NCBI GenBank assembly: GCA_019279435.1
Contig: JAAALK010000079.1
Span: 59,947,915 to 60,011,914 of the forward strand
Origin: Zizania palustris
Lineage: Eukaryota > Streptophyta > Magnoliopsida > Poales > Poaceae
Reading direction: 5' to 3'
Length of the DNA: 64,000 bases
Part shown: piece by piece, positions 34,393 through 46,800 of the stretch
Position numbering within the stretch: the stretch's first letter is position 1
Layout of the letters: each line of letters begins with the position of its first letter
Program-made: the position numbers and the translations under genes
The notes under the pieces: model-generated
Told to the model about the DNA's origin: nothing
The model's input: only the letters and a program-made list of their open reading frames with translations
Databases searched by the model: none

Positions 34393-36399
34393 GGCAATAA
34401 AGGAGAAGAAATAATGTTACAGGAGCTTGTTCCATGACAGGAGCGCGGTCAACATAGAGAGGTATAAGGTAGCAAAGAAGACTGCTAAGCGAGCTGTGAG
34501 TGAGGCAAATGGTCGAGCCTATGATGATCTTTACCGAAGACTAAGTACAAAAGAAGGGGAGAAGGATGTCTACAAGATGGCTAGGATTCGGGAAAGGAAG
34601 ACAAGGGACCTCAACCAAGTTAAATGCATTGAAGATGAGATGGATCAACTCTTGGTGAAAGGACAAGACATCAAACAGAGGTGGCAGAGGTATTTTGACA
34701 ATCTTTTCAATGGTGAGAATGAGACTATGGACACCTAATTGGATGACTCCTTTGATGATTTAAATAGATGCTTTATACGCAGGATCCAAGAGTCAGAGGT
34801 CAAAGAATCTTTAAAGAGGATGAAAGGGGGCAAGGCGATGGGTCCGGATGGTATCCCAATAGAGGTGTGGAAATGCCTTGGGGATATTGCTATCGTTTGG
34901 CTAACCAAGTTGTTCAACCATATTTTTCGATCAAACAAGATGCCCGATGAGTAGAGGAGTACATTAGTACCAATCTTCAAGAACAAGGGAGATATTCAAA
35001 GTTGTACCAACTATCGAGGGATTAAGCTCATGAGCCACACTATGAAGCTTTGGGAGAGAGTTTTTGAGCATCGCCTAAGAGGAATGACGCATATCACCAT
35101 GAACCAATTTGGATTCATGCCTGGAAGGTCAACCATGGAAGCAATTTTTTTAATAAGACAGGTCATGGAGCGGTATAAGGAGCAAAAGAAGGACTTGCAC
35201 ATGGTTTTTATCGACTTGGAAAAGGCCTATGATAAAATACCTAGGAATCTCATATGGTGGGCATTGGATAAGCATAAAGTCCCAACAAAGTATGTTACGC
35301 TCATTAAGGTCATGTATGACAAGGTTGTGACTAGTGTCCGAACAACTGATGGTGATACAAATGTTTTCCCGATTAACATAGGACTACATCAAGGTTCAGC
35401 TTTGAGCCCTTACCTATTTGCCTTAGTGATAGATGAGGTCACGAGGGATATACAAGGAGATATTCCTTGGTGTATGCGTTTCGCTGACGATGTAGTTCTA
35501 GTAGATGAAAGCCGGGAAGGAGTAAATAGAAAGCTAGAGTTATGGCGTCAGACCTTAGAGTGAAAAGGATTTAGAATTAGCAGGACCAAAACCGAGTATA
35601 TGAGATGTGACTTTGGTACTACAATTAGTGAGGATGGAGTTGTAAGCTTGGGAGGCCAAGTAGTACCAAAGAACGACACCTTCCGTTATTTGGGATCGAT
35701 GCTTCAGAGAGATGGTGATATTGATGAAGATGTTAGCCATAGGATCAAAGCGGGGTGGATGAAATGGTGTCAAGCATCGGGAGTCCTATGTGACAAGAGA
35801 GTGCCACAGAAGTTGAAAGGCAAGTTCTACAGGACGGCGATTAGGCCTGCTATGTTATATGGGGCTGAGTGTTGGCCTACTAAGAGGCGGCATATCCAAC
35901 AACTATGTGTCACAGAGATGCGTATGTTGCATTGGATATGTGGGAACACAAGATTGGACCGAGTGAGAAACGATGACATACGCGATCGGCTAGGAGTAGC
36001 GCCAATTGAAGAAAAGCTTATGCAACACCGGTTGAGATGGTTTGGGCATGTCCACCGGAGACCCCAGAGGCACCGGTGCACAGAGGTATCATAAGACGGG
36101 TCAATAATGTGAAGAGAGGTAGAGGGCGACCAAACTTGACATGGGAGGAGGCAATCAAAAGGGACTTGAAGGAATGGAATATCCCAAAGGAGTTGTGTTT
36201 GGATAGAAGGGCTTGGAAAGAAGCTATCCACGTGCCCGAACCGTGATTAGGCCTTTTCCCTTTTAGTGCTCTTAAAAGCTTTTCTCCTCTCCTTTCCCTC
36301 TCTCTCTCTCTTTTTGGTGACTTCTTGTTGGGTTTCAACTCTAGCCTACCCCAACTTGCTTGGGACTAAAAGGCTTTGTTAATGTTGATGTTGATGTTG
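34393..36399 (+). mobile_element. 5'-truncated RTE-clade LINE with 12-bp target duplication
   Basis: Non-LTR retrotransposon inserted in the CACTA left arm. The duplication TTTAATTCAACA lies at 34,381-34,392 and 36,400-36,411. The frame from 34,427 encodes reverse transcriptase: GGKAMGPDGIPIEVWKCLG, IFKNKGDIQSCTNYRGIKL, QFGFMPGRSTMEAIFLIRQ, FIDLEKAYDKIPR, HQGSALSPYLFALVID and the catalytic FADD in MRFADDVVLVDES. Stops interrupt the same frame at 34,736, 34,952 and 35,561, and there is a frameshift near 36,060. The endonuclease is missing. The 3' end 'cccaacttgcttgggactaaaaggctttgtt' class tail with TTGATG repeats is typical of plant RTE elements. Confidence 0.92.
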
Positions 36400-37189
36400 T
36401 TTAATTCAACATTTTGTAATTCATGGTAAAGTTTCATATTTTTTGGAGTGAATTTGCTATATTTAAATAATTAATCATGTTTCTAGGTTTTAATTCGAAG
36501 TAGGTCAAAATTGAACTACATGTACATGAAATAATGAATAATAAATTGTATAAAAAATATATTTATGTTAATGAGTCTATTTTTAATCTTTTATCACTAC
36601 ATATAACTGTTTTTAAAAAAATGTAATTTACGACACAAGGCGAGCAACATGGAGCTTAATGGTTTTTTAATTATAGAAAATTTAATTGATGTCTAAAATA
36701 TATGATACTTGACATGATGTCATTATAGCAGACATATATACAATGGTAAAAATTTCATAATGTTTCGACAAAGTTTTCATGTACGACGTTTGGAAAGTAG
36801 AGAATCCACGAGAAGGTAAATGTGTTTAGGGATGGAATGAGCTAGGTTTTGAAGCAAATCGATATTCAAATCTTTGTTTGAACTTAAAACTTTTTGTACT
36901 ACTAAAACCCAATGTATCTTATACCATGTCCAAATTTGGGATTTTTTAGTACTAGCTTGCTATTTTTAGTTAATTGAACTTCTTTATAGAATTTAATTAA
37001 AAGATCCCAAATTTGAACTACAAGTGCATTAAATTTGTTTATTTGAACTAAGAAAATTTCTAGGTGTAAACATAAGTGTATATTATATAATGCAAAATTA
37101 TGAGATTTTTTACTGTCTTTTTTCTATTTTATTTTAAAAAAAAATTAAAAAAATCTTTGCCGAGTGCAATTATCCCTAGCACTCGGCAA

Positions 37190-38727
37190 AGAAATGGTTT
37201 ATTTAAAAAAAATCATTTGCCGAGCGCTTTACTGGTGGCACTTGGTAAACATTTTTTTTTTAAAAAAAATTTGTTCCCCGAGTGCCTCCTAATTTGGCAC
37301 TCGGCGAACCTTGCAAATACAACAAAAAAGCCCTGCAGATCTGGGCGCATTAAGTGCGCCGAGATCTACCTCCCCCGCTCCCCGCTGCCTGCTCCCCCGC
37401 TCCCCGTACCCCGCCGCCTGCTCCCCGCCGCCGGCCGCCCCCTGCTCCCCGCCGCCGGGCCCGCCCGCTCCCCGCACCATCGCCGGACGCCCCCCGCTCC
37501 CCGCACCGCCGCCCCTGCGGCCCCCAGCCCCGACCCCGGCCGCCCTCGCCGGCCCCCATTCACTGGCGCCGCTGGCCGCCCTCGCCGGCCCCGCCATCCC
37601 CTGCCCCCTGCTCCCACGCCCCTGGCCACCAGCCTCCTCCGACTGCTAGCGCCCCCGACCCCTCCTCCTCCGGCCGCCGGCCCCCTCGCTCCGGTGATAT
37701 TTTTTCACTCCTTTCAATATATATGCAATATATACACAATAAGTTAACATATATTTATGCATGTGTAAGTCAACAAAAACCAAATGTTTATATATGTTGA
37801 GTTTGCAGCATATATATGTACGTATGGTATTTCAATATTACATGTAAAAAACATTTCCAACTCAATATTATTATGTAAAAAAACATTTCCAGCAGTAGTC
37901 AGAGAAAAAACATTTAATGCCAAGTTTAATGTAATTTTTATTGAGTTAGGAACTAGCTATAGTAGCAAACTAATATATATATATATATATTATTAGATGA
38001 GACAATTTAATGCCAAGTTTAATGTAATTTTTAATCACATATTTAATTATTAATAATGCCATGTTAAATTCCATGTTAATACCATGTTGTTCTAATATAC
38101 ATGTTTTAGAAATTTTAATATAATCGTTGTAATACTTTTTATGTTTTAATTGTTATGTTGATTAATATCTTGTGTCTGTGGATGCCGACCATAGTGCCAT
38201 TATATATATGTGTGTATGTGGATGTCGGCTATCGCGTCGTGATGTGTATGTGGGTGACGACCATCGTGCCGTTCGATTTATGCATGATGTTGTCAAAAAT
38301 TTATTTATTTTGGTTATTGTCGCGTAACCTAGGCGTCTCCCGTTCGGAAGAGTTACGGTTTGGAATATGCATGTCTTTTCATATTTGTGGCCGTAGCTGT
38401 TTCGAATTGTCCATGTTTGGACATCCGGAGGATGCGTAGATTGAGCTCGTTTTCATGCCCCGTTCCGATTCGACTCATGGTTTCGGCAGCACCTCCCCGT
38501 TGTTCTCCGAATGCACATCCTCTTGGCATGTTGCCCAGACGTGCGTTTGGAGAGCAGTAGGGAGGTGCTGCCGAAATTTTGGGTTGGATCGAAACGGAGC
38601 GTGAAAACGAGCTCAATCTTCGCATTCTCTGGTGGGATTAGGACCTATCTTACCTATTAGACTATTAGATTCATCTCGTTTCTCACTAACCCGTAAACAC
38701 GAATGTTGTTTCCTAGTTTAGTACAAG
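37190..38727. other. CACTA internal region upstream of the transposase
   Basis: From 37,337 to 37,367 a small hairpin is built on AGATCT and GGCGCA/TGCGCC. A C-rich low-complexity tract with CCCCGCCGCC repeats (about 37,370-37,690) follows, then an AT-rich stretch. This is probably the transcript leader and first intron of the transposase gene (candidate donor GTGATA at about 37,695, acceptor near 38,727). The proline-rich frames are attributed to composition. Confidence 0.5.
38425..38630. repeat. Long hairpin in the transposase leader
   Basis: Two arms of about 85-90 bases are imperfect reverse complements: GATTGAGCTCGTTTTCA with GGCAGCACCTCCC on the left, and GGGAGGTGCTGCC with TGAAAACGAGCTCAATC on the right. 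The loop is about 25 bases around CTCTTGGCATGTTGCC. If transcribed it would form a long stem. Confidence 0.8.
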
Positions 38728-39549
38728 ATGGATCATCGTGAGTGGATGTACACGGGTCGTCCTAGTCAGGCCGAGGTGACCATGGATTGGATCAAGAACA
38801 CTGAAGTATTCTTAGAGACGGCGTTTGATAGACAGAATGTACGTGACAAGACCTGGTGTCCATGTAGTCGGTGCGAGAATAAGCGTCGACAAACAAAGGA
38901 TGCCATGGGTAAACACCTATGCAAATATGGGTTCATGCCAAATTATACCCGTTGGACGTATCATGGTGAGTCCCAAAGTCCTAGAGACGAGGTGTTGCGA
39001 CATCGCATGGACGATGATGAGGGAGGGGTTGGATTTATGCTAGATGACTTTGAAGATGCGCATTTTGACGAAGCACGTGAAGAGGAAGTGCCGGAGCCAA
39101 CGGCAAAAGCGTTTTATGACATGTTGTCCGCGTCAAAGCAACCTCTTCACGGTCACACTAAGGTTTCTCAACTGGATGCCATCGCACGGCTAATGGCCAT
39201 TAAGTCGCAGTTTAGCTTGAGTCGAGAATGCTTCGATATTATGCTGACGGTTGTTGGTAGCCTTCTTCCAGAAGGTCACAATCTTCCGAAGAGCATGTAC
39301 GAGTCTAAGAAAGTCCTCCGTGCACTTAAGATGCCTTATGAGCAAATACATGCTTGTCCCAACGGATGCATTTTATTCAGGAAACAATACGCAGACGCAA
39401 CCTGCTGCGTGAAATACAAATCCTCTAGGTATCTTGAGGTAGACTCCGATGATGGTGCGAAGAAACAACTCTCAATTCCCGTGAAGATCCTTCGGTACCT
39501 TCCCTTTGTACCGAGGATCCAACGGCTGTACATGACCGAGGAATCTACT
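38728..39549 (+). pseudogene. TNP2-type CACTA transposase, 5' part, interrupted
   Basis: TNP2/TNPD-type transposases mobilise CACTA elements. The visible 274 codons start MDHREWMYTGRPS and carry the transposase-associated zinc-binding N-terminal region (WCPCSRCENKR, then HLCKYGFMPNYTRWTYHGE, about 50-80), an acidic linker, and the start of the Transposase_21 domain (SQFSLSRECFDIMLTVVGS, LPEGHNLPKSMYESKKVLR, YEQIHACPNGCILFRKQY, ILRYLPFVPRIQRLYM). At 39,550 the reading frame runs into an LTR and stops a few codons later, just after RLYMTEES. The catalytic core should resume beyond the nest, outside this window. Upstream of the break the frame is clean, so the interruption looks younger than the gene. 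Confidence 0.92.
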
Positions 39550-40548
39550 TGTCGCGCCCCGATTTAATAAATCAGGACTTTATTGAAATTCCATAGAAAA
39601 TCAATAAAACAAGACGTTCATCATGCGACCACGTACAATACGGACAATCATTCACGGTTCGTAGACCGCATTAATACAAAAGTGAATAAAGGTGAAGAGA
39701 AACTAATAAAATAAGGGTCCTAGATGAACGCCTCCTTCCAGTCTCGCCTTGACTGGGTCGCTACTCCAGACCTTCATCCTCCTCGTAGTAGACGGGCTCT
39801 GATGTTGTAAGTCAACGGGGTGAGTACAGATGTACTCAGCAAGCCACCGAATGCAAATATAATGCAAGATAATAACAAGGGAGATAGTGGCTAATTTAGC
39901 GGAAGCAGCATAATTGTAAAGCTTTAAATGTGAGCAAATTAATTAGTACGGAAAAATAAACATGTGTGTGTGCATCATCATCTTCTAACTCGAGGGGTAC
40001 AGTCAGCCCCACCTCGCTCAACAGTCCTTACGTGCCATGAATAACTCGACCATCAAACAATTGTAAACTAACTGCGAGTAGTCACACAACCCGCCCTTGA
40101 CCGTGGGCTCGGCTTTTCGAAAAGATTAAATTACTCTGATCAGAGATGTACCACTGTACCCACAAGGCACGCACTCATCACCTACACCGAAGTGTAACGA
40201 GATGACCCATCACACGGGAACTCGTGCCAAAACCTTCCATATAGTCCTCCCCGACTCAATAGCACCCTCTTATGGGTTTCATATGGTGTCCCGACGCATC
40301 GGAGCCCCACCATACCCCCCCTTGAGCCTCGTCGGTACAAGTCGCCCGCAGGCTAGCCCCTTGCCCCCTCCTCTATGGTGCATCGAGCCGGAGTATTCCA
40401 TACTTCCAGTTAGGACTTACCCATTAGACTTGTGGTTGGTACGGAAGTGCTTTGCAACAGATCCCGTAGACCGGTCCTTATAGTGCCCCGGGTGCGACAA
40501 ACCAGTGCCCGAGCTTGCACCCGGAACCCACCATACTTATAACCTAGC
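39550..40548 (-). mobile_element. Partial LTR (copy 0), minus orientation
   Basis: Begins TGTCGCGCCCCG at the break in the transposase and matches the last 1 kb of the minus-strand LTRs (as at 50,079-51,077). It ends abruptly at CTAGC, where a plus-strand LTR begins. The same sequence in LTR copy 3 continues without interruption after CTAGC, so copy 1 appears inserted into copy 0. Confidence 0.88.
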
Positions 40549-43500
40549 TGTAACACCCCAAAAAAAATTAAAAGGAATAAAATAAAAAGAAAATATTATT
40601 TAAATCATTTCTGAATTTATTATTAAAGGAAAATCACCAAAAGAACCCAAATAAAGCCAAACAAGGAGAAATACTCAAAATCTGGACTTGAAATTTTTAT
40701 GAGATGAACTAGAGCCCAAAATATAATTTTAGGAATTTTTACAAATTTTTATCAACAGTGATTCAACCCTTAATTAAATAAATGAATTACTGGAATTATT
40801 TTAAATCGAAAATCAAATTTAAATCCTTAACGGGCCTCAACCCAGAAACTTTCCCCAGCGGCCTTTTTGGCCCAGCCCATCGCCACCCTCTCTCTGACCC
40901 GTGGGTCCCGCCTGTCGGCGCTCGCATTCCCTCTCTCCTCCCGCCCGCGCCCCGCCTCGGTCCCACCAGTCAGCCACCTCGCACTCGCCTTCGCCCTCTG
41001 ACGTGCGTGGCCCGCCTGTCGGCGCCATTTATCTCGCACCCGCTCACTGACAGGTGGAGCCCACCTGTCAGGATCGTCTTCTTCCCGGGGAAGGGATCCC
41101 CCTTTCTTTTTTCCGGCGATCTCCTTCGGATCCCTTGCCGCCGGCCGCCCAAATCCCCCCGATCGCCCCCGGACTCCCTTCCTTGGATAACCATGATCCC
41201 CTTCCGCCGAAAGATGACGCGGTTTCGCATTTTAGGAAGATTGGCCACGGGAATGGAACCCTCGCCGGAGAAGAAAGGAAACCCTCGGTTTCCTTCCATC
41301 TGGCCACCGCCGGTGACCCTATAAATACCCCTCTGATCACCGCACTTCGACCACACCCTTAACGCCCAAGCCGAAGCACTCTCGAGCGCCCTGCTCCATT
41401 CTTCGGTTTCCTCCTCTGGTCCAACTCCGGCGAGCGATCGCCGTCAATCCCGACCCCCTTCGCCCTCGCCACCGCCACCGGATTGATCGTCGACCACCGC
41501 CCGTCCTCGTCCACCCCTCCGTTGGCCTTGGAGCCCGCCGGATCACCGTCGCCGACGAGCACCCGAGAACCCTTCTTCGTCTACCCTCGCCGCCGGTCGC
41601 CGTCCTTCGTCCATCCTCGCCGCCGCAGGTATGGTTGGAACCGCCGTGCTCCCCTCGTTCCATTTTCGCCGTTAGCTATGCCCGTAGGCGCTCACCGCCG
41701 CCGTCGCCATCGCATCCGAGGACCGCCGTCGCCGGAGACGAAGGGGGATACGAGCCCCTTACGTCGTGCCGTGCCGGATCGCACAGCGACCGTCCGATCG
41801 CGATCGGAGGGCTAAGATTAAACCCCCCCGGGATTTAATCTGGGCCCTCGGATCTGGTCAAAGGGGTATCGAGGCCTCTCGGCCGTCGATCACCACTTAA
41901 ACCCCAGGACTGATCTCGAGCGTCCACGTCATACCGCTTCGCGAGATTTAATCGTGGCCGTTCAAATTCACTTACGCCTCCCGCCTCGCGTCCGACCGCC
42001 AGATCCAGATCCGACGGCTCTGGATCGGCCGGTCCACGCGCATAGTCACGGGTTCACGGTGAACCTGGTTCACCGTGGACCAGAGACTGATTTTAGTTTA
42101 AATAAAATTCCAGAAAAATTGTTTAAACTTCAAAAATTCATATCTTGCTCATTTTAACTCCAAATTTCACCATTCAAATTTTGTTAGAACCAGAATATTA
42201 TTCTCTACACATTAATACAATAAAAACAGTATGTTTCTGTTACTTAAAATATTATTAATAAATAAATGAATAAAAATCCCTTAGGGTTGAAATTAAAAAT
42301 ACAGAAAATAAATAGGGAAAATTCTAAAACATTAAACTTTACTGTTTTGAACAAAACCTTGAAATATTAAAAAACATTACTTCACATAATAAAACCTACA
42401 AATGTGTATGTTTAATATTTGGTGAATTTTTATCTGTTTATTGAATGTATTGTTTATTTTCCGTATCGAGAAGACTACGAGTTCGTCGAGGAGCAGGAGT
42501 TCTACCCCGAGGTTCCTCCATCCCCATTTGCTGAGCAAGGCAAGTCATCGACCATCTCTGTGGAAACAGTTGATCATAATTGAGCCCATGTTTTAATAAC
42601 TTATCGCTATAACCCATAGGTTAATATTGCATTAGTCAAATACTCAAGCCTTACACTTATATTTATTAGATCCCCGTCCTTGTGTGCAAACCCAAGCCAT
42701 GCTTATTGAGCCTCAACTCCTTGTCACTCTACTATAAAAATATTAGCTAGTGCCCAATGTACCGGCACAACTGCTATAGGTTAAAAAGAATGAGTCGTAG
42801 ATAGCTGGATTCTGTATATGAATTTCCCTGTTATTCTCGTCTCTGGACTCTGTTGGAGTTGGCTAGGTTATAAGTATGGTGGGTTCCGGGTGCAAGCTCG
42901 GGCACTGGTTTGTCGCACCCGGGGCACTATAAGGACCGGTCTGCGGGATCTGTTGCAAAGCACTTCCGTACCAACCACAAGTCTAATGGGTAAGTCCTAA
43001 CTGGAAGTATGGAATACTCCGGCTTGATGCACCATAGAGGAGGGGGCAAGGGGCTAGCCTGCGGGCGACTTGTACCGACGAGGCTCAAGGGGGGGTATGG
43101 TGGGGCTCCGATGCGTCGGGACACCATATGAAACCCATAAGAGGGTGCTATTGAGTCGGGGAGGACTATATGGAAGGTTTTGGCACGAGTTCCCGTGTGA
43201 TGGGTCATCTCGTTACACTTCGGTGTAGGTGATGAGTGCGTGCCTTGTGGGTACAGTGGTACATCTCTGATCAGAGTAATTGAATCTTTTCGAAAAGCCG
43301 AGCCCACGGTCAAGGGCGGGTTGTGTGACTACTCGCAGTTAGTTTACAATTGTTTGAATGTTCAAGTTATTCATGGCACGTAAGGACTGTTGAGCGAGGT
43401 GGGGCTGACTGTACCCCTCGAGTTAGAAGATGATGATGCACACACACATGTTTACTTTTCCGTACTAATAAATTGCTCACATTTAAAGCTTTACAATTAT

Positions 43501-43860
43501 GCTGCTTCCGCAAAACTAGCCGCTATCTCCCTTGTTATTACCTTGCATTATATTTGCATCTGGTGGCTTGCTGAGTACATCTGTACTCACCCCGTTAACT
43601 TACAACATCAGAGCCAGTCTACTACGAAGAGGATGAAGGTCTGGAGTAGCGACCCAGTCAAGGCGAGACTGGAAGGAGGCGTTCATCTAGGACCCTTGTT
43701 TTATTAGTTTCTCTTCACCTTTATTCACTTTTGTATTAATGCGGTCTACGAACCGTGAATGATTGTCCGTATTGTACGTGGTCGCATGATGAACGTCTTG
43801 TTTTATTGATTTTCTATGGAATTTCAATAAAGTCCTGATTTATTAAATCGGGGCCCGACA
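40549..43860 (+). mobile_element. Full-length Tekay-like LTR (copy 1), plus orientation
   Basis: Starts TGTAACACCCC and ends GGGGCCCGACA; 3,312 bases. TATAAATA at 41,320-41,327 is the probable promoter TATA box. The sequence matches LTR copy 5 with a constant offset of 20,277 bases and copy 3 as an inverted copy, so no indel was detected between the compared anchor points. It contains open frames (for example 40,782-41,324) repeated in all copies, but none is a known protein. Confidence 0.92.
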
Positions 43861-43868
43861 AGATTACT
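43861..43868. other. Eight-base junction between opposing LTRs
   Basis: AGATTACT is all that separates the 3' ends of LTR copies 1 and 2. AGAT equals the first bases after an LTR in this family (AGATGGTATCAG at other junctions), so the primer-binding site is lost here. Confidence 0.8.
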
Positions 43869-46800
43869 TGTCGCGCCCCGATTTAATAAATCAGGACTTT
43901 ATTGAAATTCCATAGAAAATCAATAAAACAAGACGTTCATCACACGACCACGTACAATACGAGCAATCATTCACGGTTCGTAGACCGCATTAATACAAAA
44001 GTGATTAAAGATGAAGAGAAACTAATAAAACAAGGGTCCTAGATGAACGCCTCCTTCCAGTCTCGCCTTGACTGGGTCGCTACTCCAGACTTTCATCCTC
44101 CTCGTAGTAAACTGGCTCTGATGTTGTAAGTCAACGGGGTGAGTACAGATGTACTCAGCAAGCCACCGAATGCAAATATAATGCAAGGTAATAACAAGGG
44201 AGATATTGGCTAATTTAGCGGAAGCAGCATATGTGTAAAGCTTTAAATGTGAGCAGTTTATTAGTACGGAAAAGTAAACATGTGCATGTGTATCATCATC
44301 TTCTAACTCGAGGGGTACAGTCAGCCCCACCTCGCTCAACAGTCCTTACGTGCCATGAATAACTTGAACATTCAAACAATTGTAAACTAACTGCGAGTAG
44401 TTACACAACCCGCCCTTGACCGTGGGCTCGGCTTTTCGAAAAGATTAAATTGCTCTGATCAGAGATGTACCACTGTACCCACAAGGCACGCACTCATCAC
44501 CTACACCGAAGTGTAACGAGATGACCCATCACACGGGAACTCGTGCCAAAACCTTCCATATAGTCCTCCCCGACTCAATAGCACCCTCTTATGGGTTTCA
44601 TATGGTGTCCCGACGCATCGGAGCCCCACCATACCCCCCCTTGAGCCTCGTCGGTACAAGTCGCCCGCAGGCTAGCCCCTTGCCCCCTCCTCTATGGTGC
44701 ATCAAGCCGGGGTATTCCATACTTCCAGTTAGGACTTACCCATTAGACTTGTGGTTGGTACGGAAGTGCTTTGCAACAGATCCCGCAGACCGGTCCTTAT
44801 AGTGCCCCGGGTGCGACAAACCAGTGCCCGAGCTTGCACCCGGAACCCACCATACTTATAACCTAGCCAACTCCAACAGAGTCCAGAGACGAGAATAACA
44901 GGGAAATTCATATACAGAATCCAGCTATCTACGACTCGTTCTTTTTAACCTATAGCAGTTGTGCCGGTACATTGGGCACTAGCTAATATTTTTATAGTAG
45001 AGTGACAAGGAGTTAAGGCTCAATAAGCATGGCTTGGGTTTGCACACAAGGACAGGGATCTAATAAATATAAGTGTAAGGCTTGAATATTTGACTAATGC
45101 AATATTAACCTATGGGTTATAGCGATAAGTTATTAAAACATGGGCTCAATTATGATCAACTGTTTCCACAGAGACGGTCGATGACTTGCCTTGATCAGCA
45201 AAGGGGGATGGAGGAACCTCGGGGTAGAACTCCTGCTCCTCGACGAACTCGTAGTCTTCTCGATACGGAAAATAAACAATACATTCAATAAACATATAAA
45301 ATTCACCAAATATTAAACATACACATTTGTAGGTTTTATTATGTGAAGTAATATTTTTACTATTTCAAGTCTTGTTCAAAACAGTAAGGTTTAATATTTT
45401 AGAATTTTTCCCAATTTATTTTCTGTATTATTAATTTTAACCCTAAGGGATTTTTATTCATTTATTTATTAATAATATTTTGGGCAACAGAAACATACTG
45501 TTTTTATTGTATTAAGGTGTAGAGAATATTATTCTGGTTCTAACAAAATTTGAATGGTGAAATTTGGAGTTAAATTGAGCAAGATATGAATTTTCAAAGT
45601 TTAAATCAATTTTCTGAATTTTATTTAAACTAAAAACAGTCTCTGGTCCACGGTGAACCAGGTTCACCGTGAACCCGTGACTATGCGCGTGGACCGGCCG
45701 ATCCAGAGCCGTCGGATCTGGATCTGGCGGTCGGACGCGAGGCGGGAGGCGTAAGTAAAAATGAACGGCTGAGATTTAATCGCAGCGAAGGGGTACGCGT
45801 GGACGTCTGAGATCGTTCGGGGGGTTTAAGTGGCGATCGACGGCCGAGAGGCCTCGATACCCCTTTGACCAGATCCGAGGGCCCAGATTAAATCCCGGGG
45901 GGGTTTAATCTTAGCCCTCCGATCGCGATCGGACGGTCGCTGTGCGATCCGGCACGGCACGACGTAAGGGGCTCGTATCCCCCTTCGTCTCCGGCGACGG
46001 CGGTCCTCGGATGCGATGGCGACGGCGGCGGTGAGCGCCTACGGGCATAGCTAACGGCAAAAATGGAACGGGGAGGTGTTGGGGGTCACGTTGGTACCTT
46101 TGGCGGCGAAGATGGGGGCCTGGAGATGACCGGCGGCGAGCGTAGACGACGGAGGGCGTACGGGTGCTCGACGGCGACGGCGGTCCGACGGTGTTCACGG
46201 CCAACGAAGGGGTGGACGAGGTGGGGTGGTCGACGACGGACCCGACGGTGGCGGCGGCTAGGGCAGCGGGGGTCCGAGGCGACGGCGATCACTCGCCGGA
46301 GACCGAGCAGTGGAAGAGCTCGAAAACGTGGCAACGGCGCTCGGGAAGGCTTTGGCTAGGTCTTTAGGTGGTGTGGCTGAGGGCGGCGTGCGCGGGGGCA
46401 TTTATAGGGGGTTTGCCGGCGTCGGGAGGGCAGGGAATCAAGGGTTCCCGAGAGCTCTGGCGAGGACCTTCCAAAAGCTTCGGATTTGCTTCCTTTCTCG
46501 CGAAACCGCGTCGGCTATGGAAGGAAAGGGGGCGGTGGTGACCAGGGAAGGCGATCGGAGGGGATCCAAAGCGATCCGGCGGCCGGCGGCGAGAAAACAG
46601 AAAGAGATCGCCGGGGAAGGAAAGGGGAGCGATCCCCTTCCATCGGAGACGATGGATCTGACAGGTGGGCTCCACCTGTCAGTGAGTGATCCAAAAAGAA
46701 AGGGAGCCGACAGATGGGTCCGGGCGGTCAGTGGCGTGGCGGGGCTGACTGGTGGGACCAGGCGGGGCGCGGGCGGGAGGAGAGAGGGGGGGCGTGCGCC

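Larger units (their letters stand above)
32989..39549 (+). mobile_element. Left portion of a CACTA (En/Spm-type) transposon
   Basis: The element starts CACTACCGGAAA at 32,989. Many direct and inverted TTTGCCGAGTGCC / GGCACTCGGCAAA subterminal motifs follow at 33,008-33,355, 34,203-34,290 and 37,155-37,310. A TNP2-type transposase gene lies inside (38,728 onward). The right end is not in the window, because a retroelement nest interrupts the transposase at 39,550. With the LINE removed, the left arm is two tandem units of about 0.87 kb (33,360-34,290 and 34,300-37,190). Confidence 0.92.

Noticed and set aside
37100..37800. Proline/alanine-rich frames in the CACTA leader
   Set aside because: They come from a CCCCGCCGCC-type low-complexity tract; frames on both strands are equally open.
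40782..41324. 180-codon frame present in LTR copies 1, 3 and 5
   Set aside because: It repeats because the LTRs are repeats. It overlaps the probable LTR promoter (TATAAATA at 41,320), is proline/arginine-rich from composition, and is disrupted in copy 2.
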